Shown here piece after piece: positions 25,684-61,007 of a stretch of DNA of 64,000 nt; within the stretch, counting starts at the first letter, position 1; each line of letters opens with the position of its first letter. The position numbers and the translations under genes are program-made. Origin of the DNA: Flaccisagitta enflata (Eukaryota; Chaetognatha; Sagittoidea; Aphragmophora); contig OZ231126.1 in assembly GCA_965153355.1 (NCBI GenBank), forward strand, positions 12,958,001 to 13,022,000, written 5' to 3'. Under the pieces are notes generated by a model. It was not told where the DNA came from. It did no database searches and saw only the letters and a program-made list of their open reading frames with translations.

Positions 25684-25902
25684 CTAATGAGTGTGGAGGG
25701 TAATCGACGACGTTAGCCACTTCCTGCTTTGGGAGAGACGCAGAGGATTCTAGTGACTTCACGACAGTCGACAGAATTGGCTTGAAGATGGTTCATGGAA
25801 TCAAAGTCGGGATTTTATCCTTTTTCGAACATCTCATTCAAATCTTAGATATTACGCTTTTGTTTCTTCTCCTTCTCCCTTGAGAGAAGAAGAACAACAA
25901 GG

Positions 25903-25905
<3 letters not shown>

Positions 25906-25985
<80 letters not shown>
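25906..25985. repeat. (GA)n microsatellite
   Basis: About 40 dinucleotides. Confidence 0.97.
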
Positions 25986-25991
<6 letters not shown>

Positions 25992-27049
25992 GAGAGAGAA
26001 GAAAGAAGAAAGAAGAAATTAGTACACCATTGCTTAATTTCGGTTTGGTATTGTCAATCCTTTTGTGATAAGGTTGAAAAGAGAATTTGATTAAAAGGCG
26101 GGATAAGGAAAACCAACTAATTGGCGCACATGAGCCCTCAATGGGGCACCATTTGCTCATATGAGTAAAACAGGGTCAAATGGGGAGGAAAGATCGCAGA
26201 TTTAAAAATCTTGGAAAATGTCTTCAATTCTTCGAAATTTTTTGTGCATTTCTCTGTTGTGGTTGGACTGCTTTTCGCGCACCATTGTGGCGTGTCATTT
26301 TCTTGCTTTTCTTGTTTCTGCATTTCTTTTTTGTGTGATTGCTTGTGTTTTTGTCAAACACCTTTAGTTTTCAAACAAAGACTATCGCTCACAATCAGGT
26401 TTCTGAGCGTCAATCTCAATCTACTGCATTGTTTGCCATATGCCCAAAGTACAGCTTATGCCACTCTAAGCGCAATTCTTGGTCCTCACAGAGAAAATGA
26501 TAGTTTTTCAAAGATGGTCGGCGTCGAACGGCTGAAGGGAAGGGAAACAAGGCCAACACCTATGAGTCGCGTGCGAGACTTACAAAATTTCTTAATTACG
26601 CAATCGTACAATTATCTATAGTTACCTATAATAGCCTAACAACAATAATTGCGATGTCATGGAAAAGTTCTCTATCAGTGGGTTAAGGCCCAAAATCATG
26701 TTTACAGATGGTCCTATAACTACCTTTTAAAGACTTAAAATGACTAGAGAGAACTTAGATTGACTAAGAATTACCTCAATTGCCTTATAATGACATAAAT
26801 GACGAAATTCATAAAAATGACAAAAATAACTTAGAATGACAGAGAATGACTTAGAATGACAAAAATGACCTAAAATGGCTTAAAAAAACAAAATTGATCG
26901 AGAAAAAAGTCGAAGTCAGTCTTTGACTTTTTGACATATTCCAGAGAAGCAGGGTTTTTATTTTCTTATGGGAAAGTTGAGCATCTCCAGCGACCAATTG
27001 GTCCCTCAAACAAAATTGATAGGGTAAGTAAAGATTTTTCACAAAAAAT

Positions 27050-29455
27050 TCAAATTGAACTTTTTTGATTTATTATGATTTTAAGTAGGATCAATGGAAG
27101 AGTGTTTTCATGTTTAGTTAGGCATGCATGTACAAGAAAATATGTTCAAGAGCATAGCTGCTCATGTGCCAGGGTGTTTTTGAGCATCCTAGCTCATTTA
27201 GCTCAATCATTTTTTTTATTTCAAATGCAATAAATGAATAAATATTTCTATACATGTTTAAGCAAGCAGATACAAAAAAATATGTAAGGGGGCAAAGCTG
27301 CTAATCTGTGAGGGTGTTTTTAAGTATTTTAGCTCGCTTAGCTCATTTTGCTCAGTCTTCTTTTTATTTTTAAAGGGATAAATGTTTAATGTGAGCATGT
27401 AGATACAAAAAAACATGTCAGTGAGTATAGCTGGTTGTCTGGTAGAGAGATTTTAGCTCAACTTGCTCATATGGCTCAGTCCTATTTTTCTCTGATTTTC
27501 AGTGCAATCAATACATACAGCTGCTCTTGAAAATAAAAAAAATATGCAGTGACTTAAGACAAAAGCTTGGTGAAAAGTGATCAATGCTTACGACTTTTTT
27601 CCTCACGGCAACAGCCGCAATAACTGGTATAAAAGTAAAAGTGTGACCGACTGACGGACAGACCAACCGACCGAAGGAAAATGAGCGAGATACAGTGATT
27701 CCAATTTTCAAAAGCCCAACCCTGCTAAAGTGAACAAAAATGAACAATTGAAGAATGGAAAGAAAAAAGCTTCTTTCCTTAGCCCCCATGCCTTTTCTTT
27801 CATCTTCGCAAACAACAAACATACTTTGAAGATAAAGAGACATCATGAAAAATGTTCAATTTACAACCTTTGATATAAGTGAGTCGGCGAGCTTTTCTGA
27901 AATCAAGGGTATTCAGGCATTCCCAGGCATCATAACGTGTGCATTTAAAGGTGTGCTCAAAGAATCACAAAATTTTCAGCAACTTCATTGTATCTTTTTT
28001 TTTGTCAATTACGTAGAAATATTGTAAATCGCCGACAAAAATTTCCTATCAGATCTTTTTTCACTTTTGTTTAAAAAACCAAACAGACGATATCTACGAC
28101 AATAAACCAAAGTAGCAAACTAATGGAATTGATAGTAGACTGCTGTAGACGGATGTAGGGGAGCATGTATGCCACTAGCTATAGCCAATTCTGGCATTTT
28201 CTTTTATACACACTTAAGTATCACTTATCCTTTTTGTCTATTTTGGTCACTCATTCATCAAATTACTGGTGTTAACAGTTGACTCCTTTAACTCTGTGAA
28301 ATAATCAACTTGACTTTTATTTCAACGTTGAAAGCACAAAAAAAAAACAACAAAAAAAACAAGGAAAACACACACAAAAAAAAAAAAAAAAAAAAGAGAA
28401 AAGAGAAAAGAAAAAGAGAAAAAAACCATAGAAAAACGGGAATAGTCTATTGGGTACTTTGATGAAAGCGTTATGCACACAAAAGTCCCCCCAAAAAATG
28501 ACTTTATGATAAATGAAAGAAAAGAGTGATAATTGTGTGTTTTAGAGAGTGAAAGGGACTTAAACAGCCAAAATGTCGTAAACGTCTGAGGCTTGTTACT
28601 TCATTTGTCTTTCCAACGCCGGCTTTTGTTTCCAACCAAATTTCCATTTCACTTTTTACTCGTTTATGTCAAAATTACGATTTACGACAAAAATGACGAC
28701 AAAGATGACATAGGAGAGAAAAAAATGTTTTTTTTTTCTTTTTTCCTTCTTTCTTTAAAGTCACACTGGTTTAAAGTTTCCCCCGTGATACTTTTTTTCC
28801 TTGGTCCTGCATTTGAGCCAACGCACATCTTCCCTAGGTCTGTCAGTCCTTCATTTTACGTATCGATGCATCAGCCTTCATCCACATTTTAAACATCATG
28901 ACAGTTAAGCATGTGGGATTGATTTTATGACAGTCTGCCCACGAACCCAACATTTAGGGTATCAAAATGGGTAAAGATAGAAAACATACATGAGTGAAAA
29001 TAAAAAAACAAGTGAATAAAAGTGATTGAAATAAGACATGCATGATATTTGAAAGCAAAATTTGCATCCTTTTAGCAAGAGACTCAGATTCAGCTTATAT
29101 TACTGAAGAAGATTCACTGAAAATTTCTACAAATTTCCTTTTTGTCACTGACAAGGGGTTGGTCGAAATTGTAAGTTTGCATAGAAAATGAAAAAACAAA
29201 CATAGTTTTCTTCCCAAATCGTTTTTAGAGAGAACTATGTCTTTGAAAATGCAAAATTTTTCTGGGTGTGGCTTTCTTATAATTTCGACCTCAGAAAAAA
29301 GAAAAAAATGTCAACAAGATTTCACTAAAAATCTTCATTTTCTTGCCATTTTCCGTGAGAATTGCTTATCAAAAGGCGACTTAAAGTGTAAAATATGAAA
29401 CAGACATACATATCAAGTGCCTCAACTTGAGCAATGAAAACATTTTTGGATGGAC
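27050..29455. other. Noncoding, no gene recognised
   Basis: Contains three degenerate copies of a roughly 120-bp repeat with TTTTAGCTCA.TTAGCTCA (27120-27500), a GACGGACAGACCAACCGACC tract (about 27650), and A-rich tracts near 28340-28430. Frames at 27845 and 28593 have no recognisable domain. Confidence 0.5.
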
Positions 29456-29459
29456 AATA

Positions 29460-30693
29460 CAGTCTATGGACAAAACAAGGAGAGTAGATTTTGCTGATCA
29501 CCGTTATGATGTTTAGGCGTAGTTGATTCTAAAATGTAGGTTTGTAATTACCTCATAGAAATTTACTAAAGATTCTACAGGGTCATCAATCTCAACTGAA
29601 AAAAAGTATTAAGCTATTGTGCTTCAATGCTTTCTTTTCATGATCTGAAATTGATTTTCCCTTAAAGTACAATGTTTGACGTTTTTTGTGTCCAAATTTC
29701 ATTGGTCTAGGTTAAATAGTTTGTCTACAACCTCAATTTGAAGTAATTTTGGTATTTACAGCCGAGGCGAAATTGATACATTGCTTACAATAGTGTCTTT
29801 CTTTAAATTGCTCTCATTTCTAAACCGTTTGAGCTACCAACGCCAGATTGGTCTCAAATGAAAGATAATTTGATGTAGTTTTTCATAATTCCTTTTGTTG
29901 ATAAATGAATTGGCATAAAGAGTAAGTATCATGTCCTTGAAATCGATTTTTTTGTCTAAATTCCTTTGACTTGTGGATTTTTCAATTAGAAGTACAACTA
30001 ATAGGTACAAGACGGTTTTTCTCTTTTTGATAGCTAAAACTGCATTGAATTATCTTTCATTTGAGACCAATCTGGCATCTGTAGCTCAAACCGTTTAGAA
30101 ATGAGACCAATTTATAAAGGAACTGCCTTGTCAAACAATAATTTTCCTCTATTTTACTCCTGAAACTGTTCATATTTCAAATTGTCATAAAATGAAAACT
30201 ATGTGACCCAAGTTGATAAAATTTTGATACAAAAAACGTCAAACAATGTTCTTTAAAGAAAAATTGATTTTAATTCACTCAGTTGACGCATCTAAGAGAA
30301 AAAGCTTAAAAGAATTTTTCAAACGAGATTGATGGCTGTGTAGGAAAGAAGAATTAAAGGAAAGAAGAATTAAAGGAAAGAAGAATTAAAGGAAAGAAGA
30401 ATTAAAGGAAGAATGATTACTACCTGTAGTAATCGTTCAAAATATAGGTTTGTAATTACCTAGAAAAAAATTACTTAGGACTGAAAGAAACTAACGGAAG
30501 AACAATTACTACCTGTAGTAGTCGTTCTTGCAATAGTTTCTTTCAGTCCTCAGTCATTTTCTATGAGGTAATTACGAGCCTACATTTTGAAAAATTACTA
30601 CAGGTAGTAATTGTTCTTCCATTAATTCTTTCAGTCCTTAGCATCATACTGGTGATCAGCAAAATCTACTCTCCTTGTTTTGTCCATAGACTG
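29460..30693. mobile_element. 1.23-kb foldback element with 40-bp terminal inverted repeats
   Basis: Begins CAGTCTATGGACAAAACAAG and ends with the complement after AGCAAAATCTACTCTCC. Internal inverted pairs include AAACGTCAAACA with its complement, and AAACCGTTTGAGCTACC with GTAGCTCAAACCGTTTAG. Between 30350 and 30620, small TACTACCTGTAGTA palindromes recur. No ORF. Confidence 0.78.
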
Positions 30694-31019
30694 AATAAGT
30701 TCATTATTGATGCAAAAGTGGGGTGAAGCACTACATTTTTCCCTGGCAAATTTGACGTCCTATGGACACTTAGCACTCACTGTAATCTCTTTGCGGCTCA
30801 AATACTTAATAAATCCGCGGTCTGTTGGTTGATCTGTTGGTCTTTCTGTATACTAGTTTGAAGGTTGGTTTGCTATTTTGGCGTTCAAGGGCGATTTTTG
30901 CCTATTCCATCACTGCCCCTCCCCTTTCCTTGTTCCTTCATTCATTCATTCCCTCATTCATTCATTCATTCATTCATTAAACAGATTAATCATACTAAAA
31001 TAAGTACTGGTAAAACTGA

Positions 31020-31291
31020 AGTGGAAGCGGAAGCGGAAGTGGAAGCGGAAGCGGAAGTGGAAGCGGAAGCGCTTGATTGTATCATTTTGCTTCCGCTTTT
31101 GCTTTCATTAGGCATCAAAGGACTTGTTCGCTTCCGCTTCTGCTTCGACTTGATATTAAAATTGCGCTTCTGTTTCCGCTTCCACTTCCATGCCTAAACT
31201 GCTGCTTCCACCCGCTTCCGCTCCCGCTCCCGCTTCCGCTTCTGCATCTCTAGTATCTATTGAATCGCGAAGTAGACGCTCCATGGGGCGG

Positions 31292-31364
<73 letters not shown>

Positions 31365-31371
31365 AGAGAGA
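31020..31371. repeat. (GGAAGC)n, inverted (GCTTCC)n and (GA)n block
   Basis: GGAAGCGGAAGT repeats (31020-31073) face CGCTTCCGCTTC repeats (31128-31245), forming a foldback; a (GA)n tract follows at 31295-31371. Confidence 0.85.
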
Positions 31372-31545
31372 GTATTCGAGAAGAAATCAAGAGGATCGCG
31401 TAGGAGTCATCAGACATCATTTACAGATAGGTATCAATATAATAAGCCTAAAGATCGTCTCAGGATAAAACCTTTTTCGACACGGAATTAACCGGCACCA
31501 ATCTGTCTTTGGAGTAAAGAGAGAAAACAAAAGAAAAACAAGGCC

Positions 31546-31731
31546 GGATACACGGCTACCGAAGTCGCGTGCGGGTGGGCAGGGGCCATATTTGAGGTCA
31601 CCAGACAACTTGGGCAGGAGCAGTGAGGTCAAAGAAATAAAATCATAAAAAAAGTAAAGTGTGACGGACCAACCAACCAACCGACCGACGGACAAAGCGG
31701 GTTGTAGAGTCGCGTGCACGCGACTAAAAAT
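31546..31731. repeat. Hairpin-family short element
   Basis: Near-ideal copy: AACAAGGCCGGATACACGGC, GTCGCGTGCGGGTGGGCAGG, an ACCAACCAACCGACCGACGG tract, GAGTCGCGTGCACGCGACT and AAAAAT. Confidence 0.8.
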
Positions 31732-31946
31732 ACATCGTCGATCCGACCACAATATTGCAAGTCGTTCTTTTGACGAATTGGAAGGTGAGTAAAACTAAGA
31801 GTCTAAGTATTCGCTGATGCAGTCATATCAGATTGTGACGATAAACTTGGGAAGCAGTTTTTCGCAAAAAAACGAGAAAAAAAACGAGAAAAAACGTTGT
31901 AAAAAAGTCTCTATCAAGTGACATTTTACATCACTGCTCAAAATAC

Positions 31947-32040
31947 AAGGCCGGATACGCGGCAATCCAGTCGCGGACGGTTGGGCAGGAGCGGTGATGC
32001 GAATACCGCTTGACCGACACGTGACTCATAACCGAATAGA
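31947..32040. repeat. Hairpin-family element, truncated
   Basis: ACAAGGCCGGATACGCGGC and GTCGCGGACGGTTGGGCAGG, then a decayed end. Confidence 0.6.
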
Positions 32041-32516
32041 TTTTTTCAATTAGCCCGTATGTCTGTTGAGAATATGACTGTATCTGTCGATGTTTCGGCT
32101 TGTCCACCGTTCTGTTGGTGAACATTCTGTTCCGTTTCAAAAGATTCTTGTATCATTCCCTTTGCCCAACAGTAGGAGACTGATAGGGTTTTCCTTTTTT
32201 TACCAAGAGAAAACCACTCATACCTTGGATGTGATAGTTTGATACATGATCCTGTGAAATTTTCTATTGTTTTATTTTAAACATTTTATGGTTTATTTTA
32301 TGTTCTTTTTTTTAAATTCGTACAGATTCAAGAGTCATTTATCCTTAAAGATGCCGAGCGTTTATCTTCATTCTGTCGCGGTCAAGAGTGAATTCATACC
32401 TCCCAAGATGCCTGAAGAAGATGAAATAGATCATGGAAGCATCTTCTCTAATCTTTTCTCAGTGCAAGCGTGGCCTTCACTGACGCAGCCAAAGGTGAAC
32501 TGCAGTGGTGTCAAGA

Positions 32517-32716
32517 CACAAGCCTGAATACACGGCTACCCAAGTCGCGTGCAGTGGGCGGGGGCCATATTTGAGGTCACTAGACCATTTGGGCAAGAGC
32601 AGTGAGGTCAAAAAATGAAATCCTGAAAAATGCAGAATGTGACTGACCGATCGACCGACCGACCGACGGACAGACGGACAAAGCGGGGCGTGAGTTGCGT
32701 AGCACGCGACTAAAAA
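32517..32716. repeat. Hairpin-family element inside the ferric reductase-like gene's intron
   Basis: ACAAGCCTGAATACACGGCT to GCGTAGCACGCGACTAAAAA. It lies within the 413-bp intron 32495-32907, beginning some 20 bases after the donor. Confidence 0.75.
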
Positions 32717-32907
32717 CAAAACCAAATGAGAAATTTGGGCATAACAAGTTTATGAAGGGTTGTTAATGCTCGTGGCGAGATTTATTTATGTTTGTTTTAT
32801 AAAAGAGCAAAATCTTTCATTTAGAATAAGAAATAGTTAGTTTATGAGTGAATTTCCATCTAGTCGAAGATATTTCTTAAGATTTTACCGCCAACATTTT
32901 CAAACAG

Positions 32908-33609
32908 ATGAAAGAAGAACCTCCAAAGCGTGTTCATCATGTGAGCTATAAAACAGTTTTATGGTTCATCTTTATTACTACGACTCTTCTATGCATCATC
33001 AACGGTTTCGTCAACTCCGGAGATTCAGTTTGCGGCAGAGCCTCCAAGAACCCGGCAAAACTCTGGTCCAGCCGCAAAAACGTAGGCGAAATCTTCGCCA
33101 ATTTGGTTTGGCGAATTACGGCGAGGATGATCATTCCGGCGCAGAATGCTATGTTCTACACGAGTCTGTGGTGCATCCCCAACGCCATCTGCGAGTGGTT
33201 TCCCGCTTGGGTCTCCATCGAAGGCGTGCATCAAATCTACATGCAGATGCATTGTTTTGTCGGCATCTGGCTCATCGCGGTTCTGTCTTTGGCTCACGTG
33301 TTAGTCGTCTTTGTACCGCCTTTGGTAGATGGTACGGAATTGACTTACCATCCTCCAAGTGAGTTCAATTACTCGTCCCAATTGTGGAACATGAATTGGA
33401 CCCAATTTTACGACCCCGCTGCTGTAACAGGGTTCACATTCAGCGACCAAAACAGAGTCCATTTGACTTCCGATGAAATTTATCGTCTCGTTTTAATGAT
33501 TGTCATTTTTTGCGGTTTGTTTCCTCTGAGTAGATCTCATTTTATAAACAAACAAAGTTACTCTCTCGCGATGATCATACGTTTTTGCTGGGATTTGGTA
33601 CAGTATTGA
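32908..33609 (+). CDS. Membrane-domain exon of the ferric reductase/NOX-like gene
   Basis: The open part of the disrupted gene: 233 codons beginning KEEPPKRVHHVSYKTVLWFI after a splice acceptor and running to the point where the frame breaks. It has hydrophobic segments near residues 12-30, 90-110, 115-145 and 195-215, with His residues at the positions expected for haem ligands in this superfamily (inference). The frame ends at TGA 33607-33609, about 17 bases after homology moves to the next frame. Confidence 0.6.
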   Translation: MKEEPPKRVHHVSYKTVLWFIFITTTLLCIINGFVNSGDSVCGRASKNPAKLWSSRKNVGEIFANLVWRITARMIIPAQNAMFYTSLWCIPNAICEWFPAWVSIEGVHQIYMQMHCFVGIWLIAVLSLAHVLVVFVPPLVDGTELTYHPPSEFNYSSQLWNMNWTQFYDPAAVTGFTFSDQNRVHLTSDEIYRLVLMIVIFCGLFPLSRSHFINKQSYSLAMIIRFCWDLVQY

Positions 33610-35265
33610 TAAAATCAGAAAAATTACTCACAGATTAGCGCATTTATTGAATCTGCCTATGTTAATTCTGTAGTGTTTTGACCGGCTTTTCTCCATTTAT
33701 TGTTACCGTAAACTCAATGGAAAAGTGGTTCTCAAAATGGCCAATGACAGCTATGTGATCATGTTGTTGAAATTGAACCGCAGAGTGAATCCTGGTGTCG
33801 GGGATACTTACTATCTTTTGAATGAAGGAGATAAGTAAAGACGTCATCCATTTACCACATTTTCAAATCATTATGACGAGACTCGAGAACAGAGGCTATG
33901 GGATATTGGCTTTATCATAACCACAATGAAAGAGAAAGGCGGTTTTTGGTGCAATCCATGGACTCGATGGTTGCAGAGGGAAGATCCAGAAGCTCTTCAG
34001 TCTCAGCTTTTGAATGTTTGGGGACCCTATCGTTCATCTGCCTATAAGTTTTCCCACGATGCCATTTCCAAGTCTATGAGCGATGAATATGTCCTTATCG
34101 CCTCTGGATCGGATTTTGGGTATCTGTTAGATGCTTGTTCTTTTTTTTTTTTTTTTGAATCAAAATACACTATTGCATCTAAAAGTCCCCTGGAAATCAC
34201 CATCATGAGAAATGAGGACGTGATGGAGTTTTTCAGCAATCAAATATCATTGTTGATTGAGGATTTAAAAATCACGGAAAAAACGTTTTTGAAATTCACG
34301 CGACTGTCTATTTGACCGGGTGTCCGAATGTCTCAAACTCCGCCGAACATCCATTTGTTTCTCAAGTTCATAAACGGCCTGATTTCCATAAGTTGTTGTT
34401 TGCTGTCAGTTCGCAATCTCGCGCGATATTTATCGGGAATCCCAAAATTGCCGCCAATATTCAAAATATTTGCGCCAAATTTGGATTGAGTTTTTGCAAA
34501 GATTTTACGGGCGCTGACGAGAATCAAGGAGATGGGAAGACAATGAGGGGATACTTGAAAATGGGAGTATGGGTGATCTTAGGGACGATCTTTGCTTGCA
34601 CTCTTCTTCATTTGTTTTTATTCATGAGAAAATTTGAACAATTTCTGGGTCGAAATACTACGACAATTATTAGGTACTGATACGCTGTTTATTTCTTATC
34701 CATTCTTTTTTTTCAATATCTCAACAACCTGACCAGGTTTGTCAATTTCGGATTATCTCTGAACTAATGCTCACTTTATGAATATTTGAATGTTTAGGAG
34801 TGGGCGAATGTGGAACTATCTAATACCTCAGGACTTTCTGTTGGGGCTTACTTTAAGGTTGAATGAGAGATTTGACCTATGGCACCGGTTTGTATCCATA
34901 AAAATGTACAGTGCATTCTAAGCAAAATCTAACAAAATGTAAGTGTAATACAACATTTCTTTGCTTCTCTGTTATCTGTAACAGCGGTTATCTTATTCAA
35001 TGTATTGAAGTTTTGTCTTATTTTGTTTTGTCTTTTGTTGCTATTGATTCTATGTACAGCGATTATTTTAAATTGACTGTTACTGCACTGATATGACCAT
35101 ATTCTAAATAGACTGTGTCTTTTATTGTGACATTCAAAAGAATCGAAATTCAGATTACATTGCAAGTTGCTGTGTACATGTCTGACATTTCGCCCAGTGG
35201 AAATTTGTCATTTCGTACATCTTTCATTTGATAGCAATATGCCCCTGATTCCTGTTATATAGCTA

Positions 35266-58628
<23,363 letters not shown>

Positions 58629-58836
58629 ATTGCTTCTATGTTGTTTTAGTTTTTTGTTTCTTGGTTTTTTTGTTTTTTTTTTTTTTTTGTTTTTTTTTTG
58701 TTTTTTTCGTAGTTTCTTTTTTTTTTTTTTTTTTTTTGTTTTTAGGCCTACAGAATTTGGGTTTATAGATTTGTAGGTTTTTCGGTTATGGTTCTTGGTT
58801 CTTGGTGTTTGGTATTAAGTGTTTGGTCTTTTTAAT

Positions 58837-58945
58837 CTCTAATTTCTAATTTCTAATTTCTAATTTCTAATTTCTAATTTCTAATTTCTAATTTCTAATT
58901 TCTAATTTCTAATTTCTAATTTCTAATTTCTGATTTCTAATTTCT
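58837..58945. repeat. (TAATTTC)n satellite
   Basis: About 14 heptamer units, preceded by poly-T (58668-58740), upstream of otopetrin A. Confidence 0.93.
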
Positions 58946-59789
58946 GATGTCGCTTATACGTTTTGCATTTATAGGTTTTTAAGTTTTGGTTTCATAGGTT
59001 TTGTTTTTTTGGTTCTTGGGTTTGGTGTTTGGTGTTTGGTGTATTGTGTTTCTAATTTCTAGTTTCTAATCACTAGTTTCTAATTTCCAATTTTCTAACC
59101 TTTTTTTTCTTTTATTGCTAGTTGCTCTTGTTTCTGTTGTTGTATTATTTTGATTGTTTTTTTTTCTCTTTCTTTTCTTTTTTTATTGTTCTTTAACTAA
59201 TTCGTTTAAGCTTGATTTCATCACTTCCGTTTCTTGATTCTTTCTTTTAAAAGAGCGTCGTTGTGGTTGTTTTTCACGTTTGTTTTTTTCTCTCCCTTCT
59301 TTGTAACTTCTTCGTTCTTTCACTTTTTTTTCTTTTGCAATATTGTGCTTCTATACCACAGGTTCTTACAGAATGATTCTCCTTTCTTGACTGGATCTCG
59401 CTTCCGACTCTATTTACTAAGAGAATTCACAACTTTTTCTTGCATGCTTTTGATATCTTACGCGGGACTTTTTTTCTGGCAGTCGTTCCGTGATTTGTTC
59501 AGATCTTTTAGTTATTCCTCAAATTGCGTTGCTCATGCTCAACTTGTGTTTAACACATTGCAATGTGTCTATGCCCTATTTTCGCTGTTTCAACGTAGAT
59601 GATATTTTTCCCTTTCTTTACTTTTTTTTCTCGCAACTCCTTTTCCGCTTTCCTCCTCTAAGAAAATTTTTGGTGAACTAATTTTTTCCTCTCTTTTTCT
59701 TGAGGCGTGTTTCTAGTGAAGATGAAAAAGGCGTTTCTTCTTGTGAAACGCGTTTACAGCGTGAACATGTATTCAAGAATTTCAATTGT

Positions 59790-59930
59790 CCCACAAGTAA
59801 GTGAGCGAGCCCATGACTGGAGTGAGCGAGCAAAGTGAGTGTTGCAAAGCGAAGGACTGCGGAGTGAGTGAGCAGGGTGAGCAGAGCGAGCGAACAAACA
59901 TAGCGAGCGACTGAGTGGCCCGTTCAAAAC
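59790..59930. repeat. GTGAGCGAG-rich dispersed family, copy 3
   Basis: GTCCCACAAGTAAGTGAGCG to ATAGCGAGCGACTGAGTGGCC. Confidence 0.65.
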
Positions 59931-60238
59931 GCGATTGTCTCAGACTAGAAACGGCCTCTCATTCTCATTTTCTCAAGGCCTTCTGTTGTTCTGATTTGAT
60001 TTAAAGCTCACGCGAAAAGAATTGATAGCTAGTTTAGAACCATGGCTTACTTCTTTCAGGTGTCGGTTTATATCAGTATTTGAATTTCATAGTTTTAGAA
60101 AAGTATGTCAGTGGTATTTTTATCGAGGAAGTAAACCTCGCCCCTCCTTTGAATTTGGCTGCTTAAGAACCTCAGAGTACAGATTTCTAAAAAAGACTGG
60201 ATACACGACCAATGAGTAGCTGATGGCGGTTGGGCAAG

Positions 60239-61007
60239 GACACACAGTCCATCAAATCCCACCCTGATGGGAAAAAAACACCTAACGCCACTTTATCCCA
60301 CTCCACCCACCTACACAGTCCATCAAATCCCACCCTGGTGGGAAAAAAACATCTAACGCCACTTTATCGCACTCCACCCACCTACACAGTCCATCAAATC
60401 CCACCCTGATGGGAAAAAAACACCTAACGCCACTTTATCCCACTCCACCCACCTACACAGTCCATCAAATCCCACCCTGATGGGAAAAAAACACCTAACG
60501 CCACTATCCCTCACCCACCTACACAGTCCATCAAATCCCACCCTGGTGGGAAAAAACACTTAACGCCACTTTGTCCCACTCACCCACCTACACAGTCCAT
60601 CATCCCACCTGATGGAAAAAAACACCTAACGCCACTTTATCCCTCACCACCTCACAGTCCATCAAATCCCACCCTGGTGGGAAAAAAACACCTAACGCCA
60701 CTTTATCCCACTCCACCCACCTACACAGTCCATCAAATCCCACCCTGGTGGGAAAAAAACACCTAACGCCACTTTATCCCACTCCACCCACCTACACAGT
60801 CCATCAAATCCCACCCTGGTGGGAAAAAAACACCTAACGCCACTTTATCCCACTCCACCCACCTACACAGTCCATCAAATCCCACCCTGGTGGAAAAAAA
60901 CACCTAACGCCACTTTATCCCACTCTACCCACCTACACAGTCCATCAAATCCCACCCTGATGGGAAAAAAACACCTAACGCCACTTTATCCCACTCCACC
61001 CACCGGG
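60239..61007. repeat. 71-bp satellite, about 10.5 copies
   Basis: The unit contains CACAGTCCATCAAATCCCAC, CCTGRTGGGAAAAAAACACC and TAACGCCACTTTATCCCACT. Copies are nearly identical; some near 60500-60660 carry deletions. It lies between the two otopetrin genes. Confidence 0.95.

Larger units (their letters stand above)
32351..34680 (+). pseudogene. Ferric reductase/NADPH oxidase-like membrane flavoprotein, disrupted
   Basis: Family role: moves electrons from NADPH through FAD and haem across a membrane. Exon 32351-32494 (MPSVYLHSVAVKSE..., donor CCAAAG/gtgaac) joins in phase 0 to an exon from 32908 (acceptor tttcaaacag). That exon encodes several membrane segments, including a region with HQIYMQMHC and LAHVLVVFVPP that fits haem-binding helices. 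The reading then moves one frame at about 33590 and continues through THRLAHLLN, an FAD-binding region with HPFTTFS, and a nucleotide-binding region (NVWGPYRSSAYKF, ASGSDFGYLLD). It shifts back at about 34280 into FEIHATVYLTGCP, GRAIF-like AIFIGNPKIAANI and a final hydrophobic helix. In-frame stops are TAG at 33671-33673 and TAA at 33836-33838. The frameshifts cancel. It is either a decayed gene or a stretch of bad sequence. The exact subfamily is unknown. Confidence 0.7.

Noticed and set aside
32961-33362. 133-codon alternative frame in the ferric reductase-like exon
   Set aside because: Shadow frame without motifs; the main frame has the membrane helices and homology.
32351-34680. Alternative genetic code (TAA/TAG read as Gln) to explain the stops
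   Set aside because: Frameshifts are also present, and the LINE, zinc-finger and otopetrin genes end at ordinary TAA or TGA stops.
60239-61007. Possible CRISPR-like repeat array
   Set aside because: The whole 71-bp unit is conserved, so there are no variable spacers.
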